64,000 nt of DNA from Prevotella sp. (GTDB lineage: Bacteria > Bacteroidota > Bacteroidia > Bacteroidales > Bacteroidaceae): assembly GCA_017538105.1 (NCBI GenBank), contig JAFYJN010000085.1:1-64000 (forward strand), read 5' to 3'. The position numbers and the translations under genes are program-made. Below, piece after piece: positions 26,038 through 33,480 of this stretch. Numbering within the stretch: position 1 is the stretch's first letter; each line of letters begins with the position of its first letter. The notes beneath the pieces were generated by a model. The model was not told the DNA's origin, ran no database searches, and worked only from the letters and a program-made list of their open reading frames with translations.

Positions 26038-27120
26038 TCAATACTCTTCTTGCTCTTTCATGCCGCAGCCACCATGGAACTCATCCACCAGGTTGATGGA
26101 GTAGGCCTCTTCGCGTGACACGTCCGTTTTAGTCCAGTCTATTTCCCCTTCGTGCCCCGCATAGTCGCTGATGCGTACGGAACAGAGGTAGCCCTCCTCA
26201 TTGCGGGTGTAGGCGCTGCAGCCCGACATGGCGATGCGGTTACGTTCCTGCTGACCCTTCTTGGAAACGATATGACACCATTCTATGACACAGGTCTTGC
26301 CGTCGTCGATAATGGTCTCATAACGCATGCCCACACAGGCAGGAATGTAGGTGGCCAGGCCATAGCCGAAGCGGTGGGCATTACGCGACATCTCCTCCTT
26401 GGAAAGGATAGGTGTTCCCCATGGGTCGTATCCACCTACGATGCACTCGTCAGCGAAGGCCGCGTGAATCTTGTCGGGGTCGCAGTAAGGCGCATGGTGC
26501 AGGGCTTCATAATAGGCCCGCATGGCACCTGTCAGCAGGCCCGGGTCTCCCATTTCGTAATGTGCCGGCTTGAAAATCGGCTTACGGTAAGGCGTGAGGC
26601 CAGGAACGAAGGAATAGTGCGTGTACATCCTTACTTCTTCCAGCAGGGAAGGAGTCCGAAGGTCGGTAATAACGAAGAAGGGAACTTCTTCGATGGCCCC
26701 ATCCACCACGAACTTGAACACGCCCTCCAGAGCAATCCTTCCACCGCCAATGGTTTGGAAGACCGGTGTAAATGTGGCCGATGTGGCATTGAACTTGGCG
26801 AGGAAACCCTCGGCAAATGAACGTATATCATTAAGGCCTTCAAATCGGCCGTAGGGAGCATCAACTGCCGGCGGTTCGTCCCAGAACAATTTTTTCTCAC
26901 GGAACTGACCTGCCACCTCGTCGGCCTTTCCGGCACAAAGAGCATTGACAAACGCCATGTCCGGTGTATCCGTCCGGATATCCTGGGGCATATCCTTATA
27001 GAGTCGCTCCAGATTACAGGGTTTACGAACGGGCAGGTCCGCTTCTTGTTCAGAAGAACCGCATGCCTGCATCATAATGAGGACAGTGCCGACAAGCAAA
27101 TAGGTTATTATCTTTTCCAT
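26038..27120 (-). CDS. Lipoprotein with two NTF2/SnoaL-like domains
   Basis: About 360 residues from the ATG at 27120. Lipoprotein signal MEKIITYLLVGTVLIMMQAC with the lipobox Cys at 20. The longer frame to 27144 would lengthen the signal's N-region by eight residues. The mature protein contains two alpha+beta halves. The first (about 50-165) has AKFNATSATFTPVFQTIGGG and the second (about 195-340) has MRAYYEALHHAPYCDPDKIH and VIEWCHIVSKKG. Both are typical of nuclear-transport-factor-2-like folds. No enzyme assignment is possible. The promoter element is at 27168-27175. The gene marks the left border of the phage-like island. Confidence 0.75.
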   Translation of the reverse strand: MEKIITYLLVGTVLIMMQACGSSEQEADLPVRKPCNLERLYKDMPQDIRTDTPDMAFVNALCAGKADEVAGQFREKKLFWDEPPAVDAPYGRFEGLNDIRSFAEGFLAKFNATSATFTPVFQTIGGGRIALEGVFKFVVDGAIEEVPFFVITDLRTPSLLEEVRMYTHYSFVPGLTPYRKPIFKPAHYEMGDPGLLTGAMRAYYEALHHAPYCDPDKIHAAFADECIVGGYDPWGTPILSKEEMSRNAHRFGYGLATYIPACVGMRYETIIDDGKTCVIEWCHIVSKKGQQERNRIAMSGCSAYTRNEEGYLCSVRISDYAGHEGEIDWTKTDVSREEAYSINLVDEFHGGCGMKEQEEY

Positions 27121-27167
27121 AACGATTGGTTTAGTCATCATCACTTGTTGAGTAAATCATTCTGGTG

Positions 27168-27175
27168 CAAAGATA
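27168..27175 (-). promoter_or_regulatory. Promoter -7 element TATCTTTG for the NTF2-like lipoprotein
   Basis: CAAAGATA on the plus strand, about 48 bases upstream of the chosen start. Confidence 0.6.
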
Positions 27176-27260
27176 GTGCATAAATGTGATTTTGCAAAGA
27201 GAATGAGAGCTAAAGGTACTCCGCCAAAAAGAGTTTTCCACATTTATTTATAGAAGCAGA

Positions 27261-27341
27261 CATATCCATTGCGCCTATGTCAATGAGAATGGTATCGTGG
27301 AACTGGTCGGCATCACCAACGATGAGTACCTGAAAAAATAA
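27261..27341 (+). pseudogene. C-terminal scrap of a phage-like structural gene
   Basis: An open stretch with no start that reads YVNENGIVELVGITNDEY and ends LKK-stop. It overlaps the frame of the next fragment in the way tightly packed phage genes do. I infer a deletion remnant. The identity of the parent gene is not known. Confidence 0.35.
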
Positions 27342-27756
27342 ACGGATAACAGAAGAAAGACGTCGACTCGCTATCAGGCAGCACCTCTGGACAGAATACC
27401 AAGCACTCCATGACCGCCTGATAAAAATTGAGAACACACTTGCAGAAACATACTTCTCGCAGGAACAGATGTCTGTCTTCCGTGACAAGTCACTCCATCT
27501 GCTAACAAACTGCAGTCCCCTCGAAGTACAGGTCATCCGCTCACTCCAGTCATTGGAATTGCAAATGTTGACCATTGAGCAAGTAAACCTCCCCCTCGGG
27601 GGAGCAAGAGAGGGGCTCCAACCATTCTTTGACCTCGTCAACACCATCCGCGAAAATGAATCCGTTTTCCCGGAATGGCACGCTTCCGCTACCGCCGAAC
27701 TATATACCCCCTCCGTTTTTAGAAACAAAAAAACCTCCGGAGGATATTGGTTTTAA
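27334..27756 (+). pseudogene. Phage-like gene fragment with an in-frame family g repeat
   Basis: The frame is open from 27334, but the first ATG is at 27469. The upstream part (ERRRLAIRQHLWTEYQALHD) is clearly coding in character, so the gene has lost its start or uses a non-standard one. The full stretch encodes about 140 residues, mostly helical. In the middle the residues NLPLGGAREG are encoded by a C/G-rich repeat (27584-27618) of the family found between genes elsewhere. It ends KKTSGGYWF. No family recognised. It begins the phage-like gene string that continues at 28538. Confidence 0.5.
27584..27618. repeat. Family g repeat inside a reading frame
   Basis: ACCTCCCCCTCGGGGGAGCA followed by AGAGAGGGGCT. 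It keeps the frame open and adds about ten residues. Confidence 0.6.
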
Positions 27757-27767
27757 AAGATTTGCTG

Positions 27768-27775
27768 TATCTTTG
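27768..27775 (+). promoter_or_regulatory. Promoter -7 element TATCTTTG
   Basis: No ORF of useful length follows before the hairpin at 27842-27863. See the small RNA candidate. Confidence 0.5.
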
Positions 27776-27781
27776 CCACGA

Positions 27782-27873
27782 TGATTGCGTGAGCAATGAC
27801 ATAGAAAATTATTTGATCCAATGTATCAATTTAGTGTTTGATGCCCGGCTGTGAAGTCGGGCATTCTTCTGTT
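27782..27873 (+). ncRNA. Candidate small RNA of about 90 nt
   Basis: Bounded by the promoter element at 27768-27775 and by a hairpin (27842-27863, TGCCCG / CGGGCA arms) followed by a T-rich TTCTTCTGTTTT. The only ORF inside is three codons long. The ends are inferred from the signals. Confidence 0.35.
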
Positions 27874-27920
27874 TTACATACAAAATAGCCATAAAAGATA
27901 CAAGTTTTAAAAATGTTTAT

Positions 27921-27928
27921 TATATTTG
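27921..27928 (+). promoter_or_regulatory. Promoter -7 element TATATTTG
   Basis: 29 bases upstream of the start of the AT-rich secreted protein gene. Confidence 0.6.
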
Positions 27929-27956
27929 CAGAAATAAAACAAAAACGATAGACATT

Positions 27957-28484
27957 ATGAATAGACTAATAACCTTTATCGCAATTTATATTATTTCCAT
28001 GTCGGCTATAGCTGCCAAAAATGGATGGTTTAGAGATGTAATCACTGATGATTATTCACAAGAAAGAACATACATATGTGTATGTTACAAGAATAACAAA
28101 ATTATTGCTGTCTTTTATCCAGATAATAACACACTTAAAGTTATAAAAGACTATGATGGACTAAAATATTTTGATACCACATGGAATGCTTTATTAGAGA
28201 ATAGTGGCAGAATTAAATCAAATACAAGTTCGGTTTATCTGAGATATATTTTAAATAATGATTATGAAGAATACAAAATAGATGATGTAAAAATCAACTT
28301 CTCTAATGTGGATACACCAGGAGACCCATTCTTCAGCAGTTTTTATATTGGAGTAGATGTTGAAGATATGAAAAAAGCCAAATCTGTATCTTTTATGTGG
28401 TATGATTCTATTGACGATGAAGTATATAAAACAAATATTACGTTAATGGGATTTACGGCATGTTATAACTCTTGCAAAAGATAA
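27957..28484 (+). CDS. AT-rich orphan secreted protein
   Basis: 175 residues with a signal peptide (MNRLITFIAIYIISMSAIAA). The mature part has many Tyr, Asn and Asp residues. It reads as a beta-sandwich-like sequence with YICVCYKNNKIIAVFYPDNN and a late VSFMWYDSIDDEVY. Base composition is far richer in A+T than the flanking phage-like genes, which suggests separate acquisition. It has its own promoter. No family recognised. Confidence 0.65.
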   Translation: MNRLITFIAIYIISMSAIAAKNGWFRDVITDDYSQERTYICVCYKNNKIIAVFYPDNNTLKVIKDYDGLKYFDTTWNALLENSGRIKSNTSSVYLRYILNNDYEEYKIDDVKINFSNVDTPGDPFFSSFYIGVDVEDMKKAKSVSFMWYDSIDDEVYKTNITLMGFTACYNSCKR

Positions 28485-28510
28485 TTAGTTGTCTTTTCCC
28501 CAATAACCCT

Positions 28511-28545
28511 GCGCCCATATCTTTGCACAAAAAAGACATGGGCGC
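28511..28545. promoter_or_regulatory. Inverted repeat flanking a promoter and a start codon
   Basis: GCGCCCAT (28511-28518) and ATGGGCGC (28538-28545) enclose TATCTTTG (28518-28525). The right arm contains the ATG of the next gene. It may be an operator, since the left arm would lie upstream of the transcript. Confidence 0.45.
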
Positions 28546-29326
28546 AGTTTTTAATATCTCTCTTCCTATTTCATGGGATTCGCTGACTGACAAGCAACTG
28601 CTCATGGTCTATGGACTATTCGCAAGAGACTTGTCGGCTCCAGAGGTCAAGACCCTCTGCCTCATGAAGTGGAACAAGCTGGAGGTGCTGAATGAGCACC
28701 CCCAAAACACATTCCTCGTCAAACGAGGAAAGCAAACGTTCAATCTCACTTCCTCACAAATCCAAGCGGCAACGAGCACTTTGGATTTCCTCGATTCATT
28801 CCCTCCTGAGCCTATCCGCTTATCGCGTATAGGACGCCACCGTGCATTGCCAGCGGACTTCGAGGGAGTGCCATTTGAGAAGTACCTCTACCTTGAAAAC
28901 CTGTTTCAAGGCGTCCTCCATCTGTCCTCAAATGAACAATCATCCAAACGACTAAACGACCAATCTACCAATCTCCTAATAAACATGGCACAAGTTCTCT
29001 ACGACAGCGACAATATCAAACCCTCCCAAGCGCAACTTGTGAGCGTTTTCTATTGGTACGCATCGCTGAAGCAATATTTCGCACGGCTGTTTCCACATTT
29101 CTTCCAACCCCTAAACGACCAAACGACAAATCAACTAGCCACCCAATCTCTCTTTGACCAGCTTCGAGATTCGACAAATGCGCAAATACGCGCCCTCACT
29201 GGTGGGGATATCACCAAAGAGACCACTATCAAGCAACTTGATACGTGGCGAGCACTCACGGAACTTGATGCACAAGCCCGTGAGGCAGAAGAGTATAGAA
29301 AACAATCCCTAAACACTCAACCATGA
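28538..29326 (+). CDS. Phage-like protein with two in-frame family a repeats
   Basis: 262 residues from the ATG at 28538, which follows a TATCTTTG element closely. The first 150 residues form a compact sequence: LPISWDSLTDKQLLMVYGLF, then LCLMKWNKLEVL. Helical segments follow. Two stretches, SSKRLNDQSTNLL (28934-28975) and LNDQTTNQLATQ (29108-29142), are encoded by the same AAACGACCAAACGACC words that form intergenic repeats at 25.4 and 30.7 kb. The stop codon overlaps the next ATG by four bases (ATGA). It lies in a three-gene unit whose later members look like phage neck/tail components, so a structural or assembly role is inferred. Family not recognised. Confidence 0.65.
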   Translation: MGAVFNISLPISWDSLTDKQLLMVYGLFARDLSAPEVKTLCLMKWNKLEVLNEHPQNTFLVKRGKQTFNLTSSQIQAATSTLDFLDSFPPEPIRLSRIGRHRALPADFEGVPFEKYLYLENLFQGVLHLSSNEQSSKRLNDQSTNLLINMAQVLYDSDNIKPSQAQLVSVFYWYASLKQYFARLFPHFFQPLNDQTTNQLATQSLFDQLRDSTNAQIRALTGGDITKETTIKQLDTWRALTELDAQAREAEEYRKQSLNTQP

Positions 29327-29817
29327 CAAAGAACTTCAACTGGAATGCCGTCGCTTTCTTCCTGGATCTCACCGCACGAAACAAGTTCGCCCGTGAGCAC
29401 AACTTCGCCTTCTGCCGAGTGAGCGGACTGGAAGGCTTCGAGGAAGCACTTACACATCTGCAGTCGGACACGGCTTTCGTGTGCGTATCGGATATATCAC
29501 AAGGATATACCGAGTTGAACAACACACCGCACACTCGAAGAGTGAAGACGGTATTTCTTGCCATGCGCCATGCCATAGATGACATGACCGCCCGAGACCG
29601 CTGCATGGAAACCATGCGCGAGCTCTTCCGGCAGTTCATGTCGAAGCTGATTCTGGAGCAGACGAAGCTGCAAGAACACAGCATTTATCTCGACCCGCGC
29701 ATCTCATTCCAAGAAATCGACCGCTATTTCTTTTCAGGATGCGCTTGCGCATACTTCCAAATCGCCGTGGATACCTACACCGATTTACGCTTCAATCCTG
29801 AGGAATGGCAGAGTTAA
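29323..29817 (+). CDS. Phage-like tail-completion-type protein
   Basis: 164 residues, middle member of the unit. It overlaps its neighbours by 4 and 13 bases, which indicates tight translational coupling. Alternating helices and strands: FNWNAVAFFLDLTARNK at the N-terminus, a central TRRVKTVFLAMRHAIDDMTA and a C-terminal IAVDTYTDLRFNPEEWQ. Size and order resemble head-tail joining or tail-terminator proteins of Bacteroidales phages and prophage remnants. This is inference from context. Confidence 0.55.
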   Translation: MTKNFNWNAVAFFLDLTARNKFAREHNFAFCRVSGLEGFEEALTHLQSDTAFVCVSDISQGYTELNNTPHTRRVKTVFLAMRHAIDDMTARDRCMETMRELFRQFMSKLILEQTKLQEHSIYLDPRISFQEIDRYFFSGCACAYFQIAVDTYTDLRFNPEEWQS

Positions 29818-30227
29818 GAAACACAGAAAAGGAGCGAGAAAAATTCATCCTCGCTTTCAACAACACCATGTTGAAGATATGGCGTGAGCAGATTACCCTC
29901 CTCGATGTAATCGACACCGGGCGACTGCTTAAATCGCCGAAGTCCGTGGCAGTCCGTGCTGACGGGCGCTTCATAGAAGCAACCCTCTCGCAAGCCTTCC
30001 TCGAGTACGGACTTTGGCAGGACTTCGGCACCGGCAAGGAGATTCCCCGTGGCAACCCGGGGGACATCGGGCGCGACCGCAAACGAAAACCTAAAAAGTG
30101 GTTTTCGAGAAAATATTACGCCTCAGTCATGAACCTCCGAGATTTCATGACGGATTCGATAGGTAGAGAGTTCGTCGGCATCGTCGCCAAATCTATAGAC
30201 GACCGATACCGACGGTATAATCATTAG
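29805..30227 (+). CDS. Phage virion morphogenesis-like protein (gp10/neck type), intact copy
   Basis: 140 residues. It contains ILAFNNTMLKIWREQITLLD and IDTGRLLKSPKSVAVRADGR, then GLWQDFGTGKEIPRGNPGD and a C-terminal KPKKWFSRKYYASVMNLRDF. The GTG-E-G-NPGD-G-R-KPKKWFSRKY layout is common to small phage proteins of the HK97-gp10 or virion-morphogenesis type in Bacteroidales. A 240-bp segment (29846-30085) is repeated at 30841-31080. It is the last gene of the overlapping unit. Confidence 0.6.
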   Translation: MAELRNTEKEREKFILAFNNTMLKIWREQITLLDVIDTGRLLKSPKSVAVRADGRFIEATLSQAFLEYGLWQDFGTGKEIPRGNPGDIGRDRKRKPKKWFSRKYYASVMNLRDFMTDSIGREFVGIVAKSIDDRYRRYNH

Positions 30228-30236
30228 GTTATAATA

Positions 30237-30545
30237 TCATTCTTTCTTTGATAAAGAAGTAGGAATTGAACATAAAATCAATATGCTTCCCGAAATAAAG
30301 AAAAGGGCTTGTGTTAATTTATAGTGACAAGAACTATTCTCTTCTAAAGCCAAACAAAGTAATTCTTCAACTTTATTTACACCTCCCTCCTGAATGCTTC
30401 TGATCCTAGGATGATAATAATTATATGTCTCTGGCTCAAACTCAAAGTCAAAATCCTTAAGTTCCATACCACCTAACCCCAACAAGAAAAAAAAGAGTCC
30501 AACGATAAAAAACAAAACGGAACGGATAATTTTTAATTTATTCAT
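30237..30545 (-). CDS. Small membrane protein, AT-rich
   Basis: About 102 residues with two predicted membrane helices (about 7-27, VLFFIVGLFFFLLGL; about 78-96, FFISGSILILCSIP). A polar loop between them contains FEPETYNYYHPR. The ATG at 30545 is preferred to the TTG two codons earlier. Opposite in strand and lower in G+C than the phage-like genes around it, so it is likely a later insertion. Function unknown. Confidence 0.5.
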   Translation of the reverse strand: MNKLKIIRSVLFFIVGLFFFLLGLGGMELKDFDFEFEPETYNYYHPRIRSIQEGGVNKVEELLCLALEENSSCHYKLTQALFFISGSILILCSIPTSLSKKE

Positions 30546-30691
30546 AATCAAAAAAGTTTAAGTTAAACACGCTACAAAATTAACACAAAATTTCACATTT
30601 ACCCCCCCCATTTGTTAAAATGTCTTAATGCTGCATATTTACCCCCAAAAAACTATCCTTTTTTGTCTTTTCCCAACTCCCTCCCCCATCC

Positions 30692-30699
30692 TATCTTTG
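30692..30699 (+). promoter_or_regulatory. Promoter -7 element TATCTTTG
   Basis: It precedes the family a repeat that leads into the truncated duplicate at 30779. Confidence 0.5.
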
Positions 30700-30706
30700 C
30701 CATCGG

Positions 30707-30777
30707 AACCCAAACGAACAAACGAACAACTCCCCAAACCACCAAACACCTAAACGACCAAACGACCAAACGACTAA
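30707..30777. repeat. Family a repeat ending at a start codon
   Basis: CAAACGAACAAACGAACAAC, then CTAAACGACCAAACGACC up to the ATG at 30779. Almost free of G, so little secondary structure is expected in the leader. Confidence 0.75.
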
Positions 30778-30796
30778 TATGGACTCAAGCAACGTT

Positions 30797-30826
30797 ACCC
30801 CTTCCTTCGGAGGGGGAGATGGGGAG
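30797..30826. repeat. Family g repeat forming the N-terminus of the duplicate gene
   Basis: TACCCCTTCCTTCGGAGGGG followed by GAGATGGGGA, in frame. Confidence 0.6.
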
Positions 30827-31116
30827 GCTCGAAAAAAATACATCCTCGCCTTCAACAACACAATGTTGAAAATCTGGCGTGAGCAGATATCCCTGCTCGA
30901 TGTCATCGATACTGGGCGTCTGCTCAAATCGCCGAAGTCCGTGGCCATCCGTGCTGACGGGCGCTTCATAGAAGCAACCCTCTCGCAGGGATTCCTAGAA
31001 TACGGACTGTGGCAGGACTTCGGTACCGGCAAGGAGATTCCCCGTGGCAACCCGGGAGACATCGGACGCGACCGCAAACGTAGCAGTGTTGAATGGTACA
31101 TTTTTGGAACAATAAA

Positions 31117-31154
31117 CCCACTGAAAATCTGCATTACTGCTGAAAATCAGTGGG
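31117..31154. terminator. Hairpin after the truncated duplicate
   Basis: CCCACTGA (31117-31124) pairs with TCAGTGGG (31147-31154). The loop repeats CTGAAAATC. There is no T-run, so the terminator role is tentative. Confidence 0.3.
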
Positions 31155-31187
31155 CTTGCTTATTCGGCACCTTGATAAGTTTTTAAG

Positions 31188-31586
31188 CTACTCTTCAAAT
31201 GGCTCAACAGAAACAATGGAAATTGCCCTTGCTGAAATTCGGACGCTTATTTCATCCAACAGAAAGTCCATGCAACCTTTCCAAAAATCAATATGTTGTG
31301 AGTCGTTTTCTTCTATAGTCAAACAGGTTGTAAAATTACATATCTGATTATCAATGTGAAACTCTCTTATATCTTCAAGATGAAATACCACGACGATGTC
31401 CTGTGTTTCATCATCCTCATGACTCCATGTCTTTAATGCTATATCTGCTTGCCCATTGTAATCGCCAGGACTGTAGTTGATATACAAGATTTCCGAATCA
31501 TGAAAATCTTTCTCGATGCTTTCTGGTAGTTTTTCAATTCCAGTGATTCTGTTCAGAAGCTTTTTGTCTATCATATACTTCTTCAA
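31188..31586 (-). CDS. Small acidic protein, possible immunity protein
   Basis: 132 residues, acidic, no signal peptide, so cytoplasmic. Sequence features are IEKDFHDSEILYINYS near the N-terminus, then DIALKTWSHEDDETQDIVVV and a C-terminal CMDFLLDEISVRISARAISI. The FHDSEI opening and the alternating beta pattern recall small immunity proteins of polymorphic-toxin systems (Imm50-like), but I cannot confirm it. No toxin gene lies beside it. It stands alone between phage-like fragments and an AAA ATPase, a usual place for orphan immunity genes. Confidence 0.5.
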   Translation of the reverse strand: MKKYMIDKKLLNRITGIEKLPESIEKDFHDSEILYINYSPGDYNGQADIALKTWSHEDDETQDIVVVFHLEDIREFHIDNQICNFTTCLTIEENDSQHIDFWKGCMDFLLDEISVRISARAISIVSVEPFEE

Positions 31587-31665
31587 TGATTATGCATTTT
31601 GGAAAAATAATAACATGACAAGTTCCCTGTCACATTGGGGGGAGTGATGTAAAAAGGGCTTGTAA

Positions 31666-32919
31666 CTATATACTCAAACTGTTTTCATTGAGCAGAAACT
31701 CAAAGAGATTCATGTAAATAACACCATTGTCATCTTGATAACTGGTAATGGGCTCCTCTGTGATGACATATTTTCTGAAGTTGTCATCAATGGCCTTCAA
31801 GGAACGTATTTCTTGTTCTCGTTTCTCTTCCGTTTGCAATCGTAGTGCGGACTGTATGTAATACTTGGAACTGCCGATATTGCATACGAAGTCAACCTCC
31901 AGCTGCTTGCGCTGACTAACCCCGTTCTCATCCTTGAAGTTCTGAGTTACCACACCGACATCTACCTCTATTCCTCTCGCACGAAGTTCATTGTATATCA
32001 GGTTTTCCATCAGATGGGTGACCTCATACTGGCGGAATCCTATACGGGCGTTACGCAAACCGAGATCTGTAAAATAGTACTTACATGGAGTGTCTATATA
32101 CTTACGCCCTTTGATGTCGTACCGCACAGACCTTTCCAACAGGAACACTTCCTGAAGGATTTCTAAATAGGACTTGATGGTCTGGTGTGTTATCTTGCTA
32201 TGTTTTACAGTGGCAAAAGTGTTCTCCAACTTCGTGGGGTTGGTAAGTCCGCCAATAGACGAAGCCAATACATCGGTTAACTCTGACAGGTCATCGTCAT
32301 TCTTTATCTTGTAACGCTCTTTGATGTCGGTGAGATAGACCTTTGAGAAGAGAGACTTCAAATAGGAAATCTTCTTGGTGGGTTCTTGCAACAGAGCGAC
32401 CTTAGGCAGCCCACCATACAACAGATACTGCTCAAGACCTTTCTCCCTGCTTCCTTCAAATACGGTCATATATTCGCGGAAAGTCAGTGGCGTAATCTTG
32501 ATTTCGTCTCCTCTTCCCCTGAACTCTGTGATGACATCCTTGGAAAGAAACTTGGAATTGCTGCCCGTTACATAGATGTCAGCATTCTCCACTTTCAGAT
32601 AACTGTTCAAAACGTCTTCAAACTCCTTGACATGCTGAATCTCATCTATTAAGATATAATACATGCCTTTGTCCTTCATCTTATTGTCTATATATTCCAA
32701 TAAGGCGTCGGGATCACGAAGTGCCTTGTTGCGGCGGTTTTCAAGATCAATGGTTACAATGTGGTCAGGCATTACTCCTGAATCCTTCAAGTGCTGGGCA
32801 AAAAGATTAAACAACAAGAAGGACTTGCCGGAACGACGAATGCCGGTAACTACTTTTATCATTCCATTGTGCTTGCCTTCAATTAGTTTCTGAAGGTGAA
32901 TGTCGCGATTGATAATCAT
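31666..32919 (-). CDS. AAA ATPase with DUF4143 domain
   Basis: 417 residues, normal for this abundant Bacteroidetes family. Walker A GIRRSGKS (about 27-34), Walker B YILIDEIQ (about 92-99) and the arginine-containing TGSNSKFLS (sensor). A helical linker is followed by the DUF4143 nuclease-like end (QLEVDFVCNIGSSKYYIQSA, about 335). Biological role is unsettled; these genes behave as mobile or defence-associated accessory genes. Two 33-bp direct repeats with palindromic centres lie upstream and may serve autoregulation. It is a different family from the fragment at 1-445. Confidence 0.9.
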   Translation of the reverse strand: MIINRDIHLQKLIEGKHNGMIKVVTGIRRSGKSFLLFNLFAQHLKDSGVMPDHIVTIDLENRRNKALRDPDALLEYIDNKMKDKGMYYILIDEIQHVKEFEDVLNSYLKVENADIYVTGSNSKFLSKDVITEFRGRGDEIKITPLTFREYMTVFEGSREKGLEQYLLYGGLPKVALLQEPTKKISYLKSLFSKVYLTDIKERYKIKNDDDLSELTDVLASSIGGLTNPTKLENTFATVKHSKITHQTIKSYLEILQEVFLLERSVRYDIKGRKYIDTPCKYYFTDLGLRNARIGFRQYEVTHLMENLIYNELRARGIEVDVGVVTQNFKDENGVSQRKQLEVDFVCNIGSSKYYIQSALRLQTEEKREQEIRSLKAIDDNFRKYVITEEPITSYQDDNGVIYMNLFEFLLNENSLSI

Positions 32920-32927
32920 ACCTATTT

Positions 32928-32960
32928 ACTTTTTTTGCGTATTTACGCATTTTTCGGTTA
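32928..32960. repeat. 33-bp direct repeat, copy 1
   Basis: Begins ACTTTTTTTGCGTATTTACG and contains the inverted repeat TGCGTA-TT-TACGCA. Identical to 33002-33034. It lies between the ATPase start and its likely promoter (TACTTTTG at 32961-32968 or TATATTTG at 32988-32995, minus strand). Confidence 0.8.
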
Positions 32961-33001
32961 CAAAAGTAGTACATCTATGCCAAATCAGCAAATATATATT
33001 A

Positions 33002-33034
33002 ACTTTTTTTGCGTATTTACGCATTTTTCGGTTA
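33002..33034. repeat. 33-bp direct repeat, copy 2
   Basis: Identical to copy 1 and 74 bases away from it. It sits upstream of the ATPase promoter elements, so the two copies bracket the promoter. Confidence 0.8.
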
Positions 33035-33061
33035 TAGAATCGCTGAACATTCAGAAAACTA

Positions 33062-33220
33062 GATAGGATTAAGGACTTGCTGGAGCACCGCACCGACGGC
33101 ACGGATGTGTTCGACACCCTCTACATCGGAGGCGAGAAGCCAAAGAAATCAATCAACACTTCTTTTGGAAGTGCGTACGGCGGATTTAGTTATGCAGACG
33201 ATTGGGATGCTTGGAAATAA
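33062..33220 (+). pseudogene. C-terminal fragment of a phage-like gene
   Basis: An open frame with no start reads DRIKDLLEHRTDGTDVFDTL and ends GGFSYADDWDAWK-stop. Charge pattern and codon choice match the phage-like genes at 28.5-30.2 kb. It is probably the other side of the deletion or insertion that split the element. Confidence 0.4.
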
Positions 33221-33242
33221 AAATTAATAATCGATTCGCATT

Positions 33243-33338
33243 ATGAAATTGAATAGTATCATCATTGAAGCTGCTGGCGAGAACACCACGCAAGTAGCTC
33301 TCGCTGACCTAACTCCGCACTACCTCCCGAACCGATAA
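33243..33338 (+). pseudogene. Truncated phage-like ORF, 31 residues
   Basis: Starts MKLNSIIIEAAGENTTQVAL and stops after YLPNR. It follows the previous fragment by 22 bases, as adjacent genes of one cluster would, and is followed by a hairpin at 33355-33385. Confidence 0.35.
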
Positions 33339-33354
33339 CCGCGTTAATTTTTTC

Positions 33355-33385
33355 TGCCCTTGCTCTCTCCGTGAGAGTGGGGGCA
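33355..33385 (+). terminator. Hairpin after the phage-like fragments
   Basis: TGCCC/GGGCA outer and GCTCTC/GAGAGT inner arms around TCCGT. Similar in build to the hairpin at 27842-27863. Weak T content follows. Confidence 0.4.
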
Positions 33386-33480
33386 TTGTTATTTCAGAGT
33401 GTCCACCTGTCTGCTTCTAAACCCAGCATAAAGGAGCGCATTTACTCCCCGTAAGCACCCTTGCTTGATAATCAGCAAAT

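Larger units (their letters stand above)
30779..31186 (+). pseudogene. Truncated duplicate of the phage gp10-type gene
   Basis: The frame codes 135 residues, but only the middle is homologous to the copy at 29805: 77 of 81 residues match (residues about 20-100). The N-terminus (VTPSFGGGDGEARK) is encoded by a family g repeat at 30797-30826, and the C-terminal third (VEWYIFGTINPLKICITAE) is unrelated. Homology ends abruptly after GRDRKR at 31080, where the conserved KPKKWFSRKY should follow. Probably non-functional. It shows that both ends of a coding block were replaced. Confidence 0.65.

Noticed and set aside
27210..27728. 172-residue minus-strand frame
   Set aside because: Composition is Ser/Arg/Cys-rich as in reversed frames, and the plus strand gives sensible phage-like peptide sequence over the same bases.
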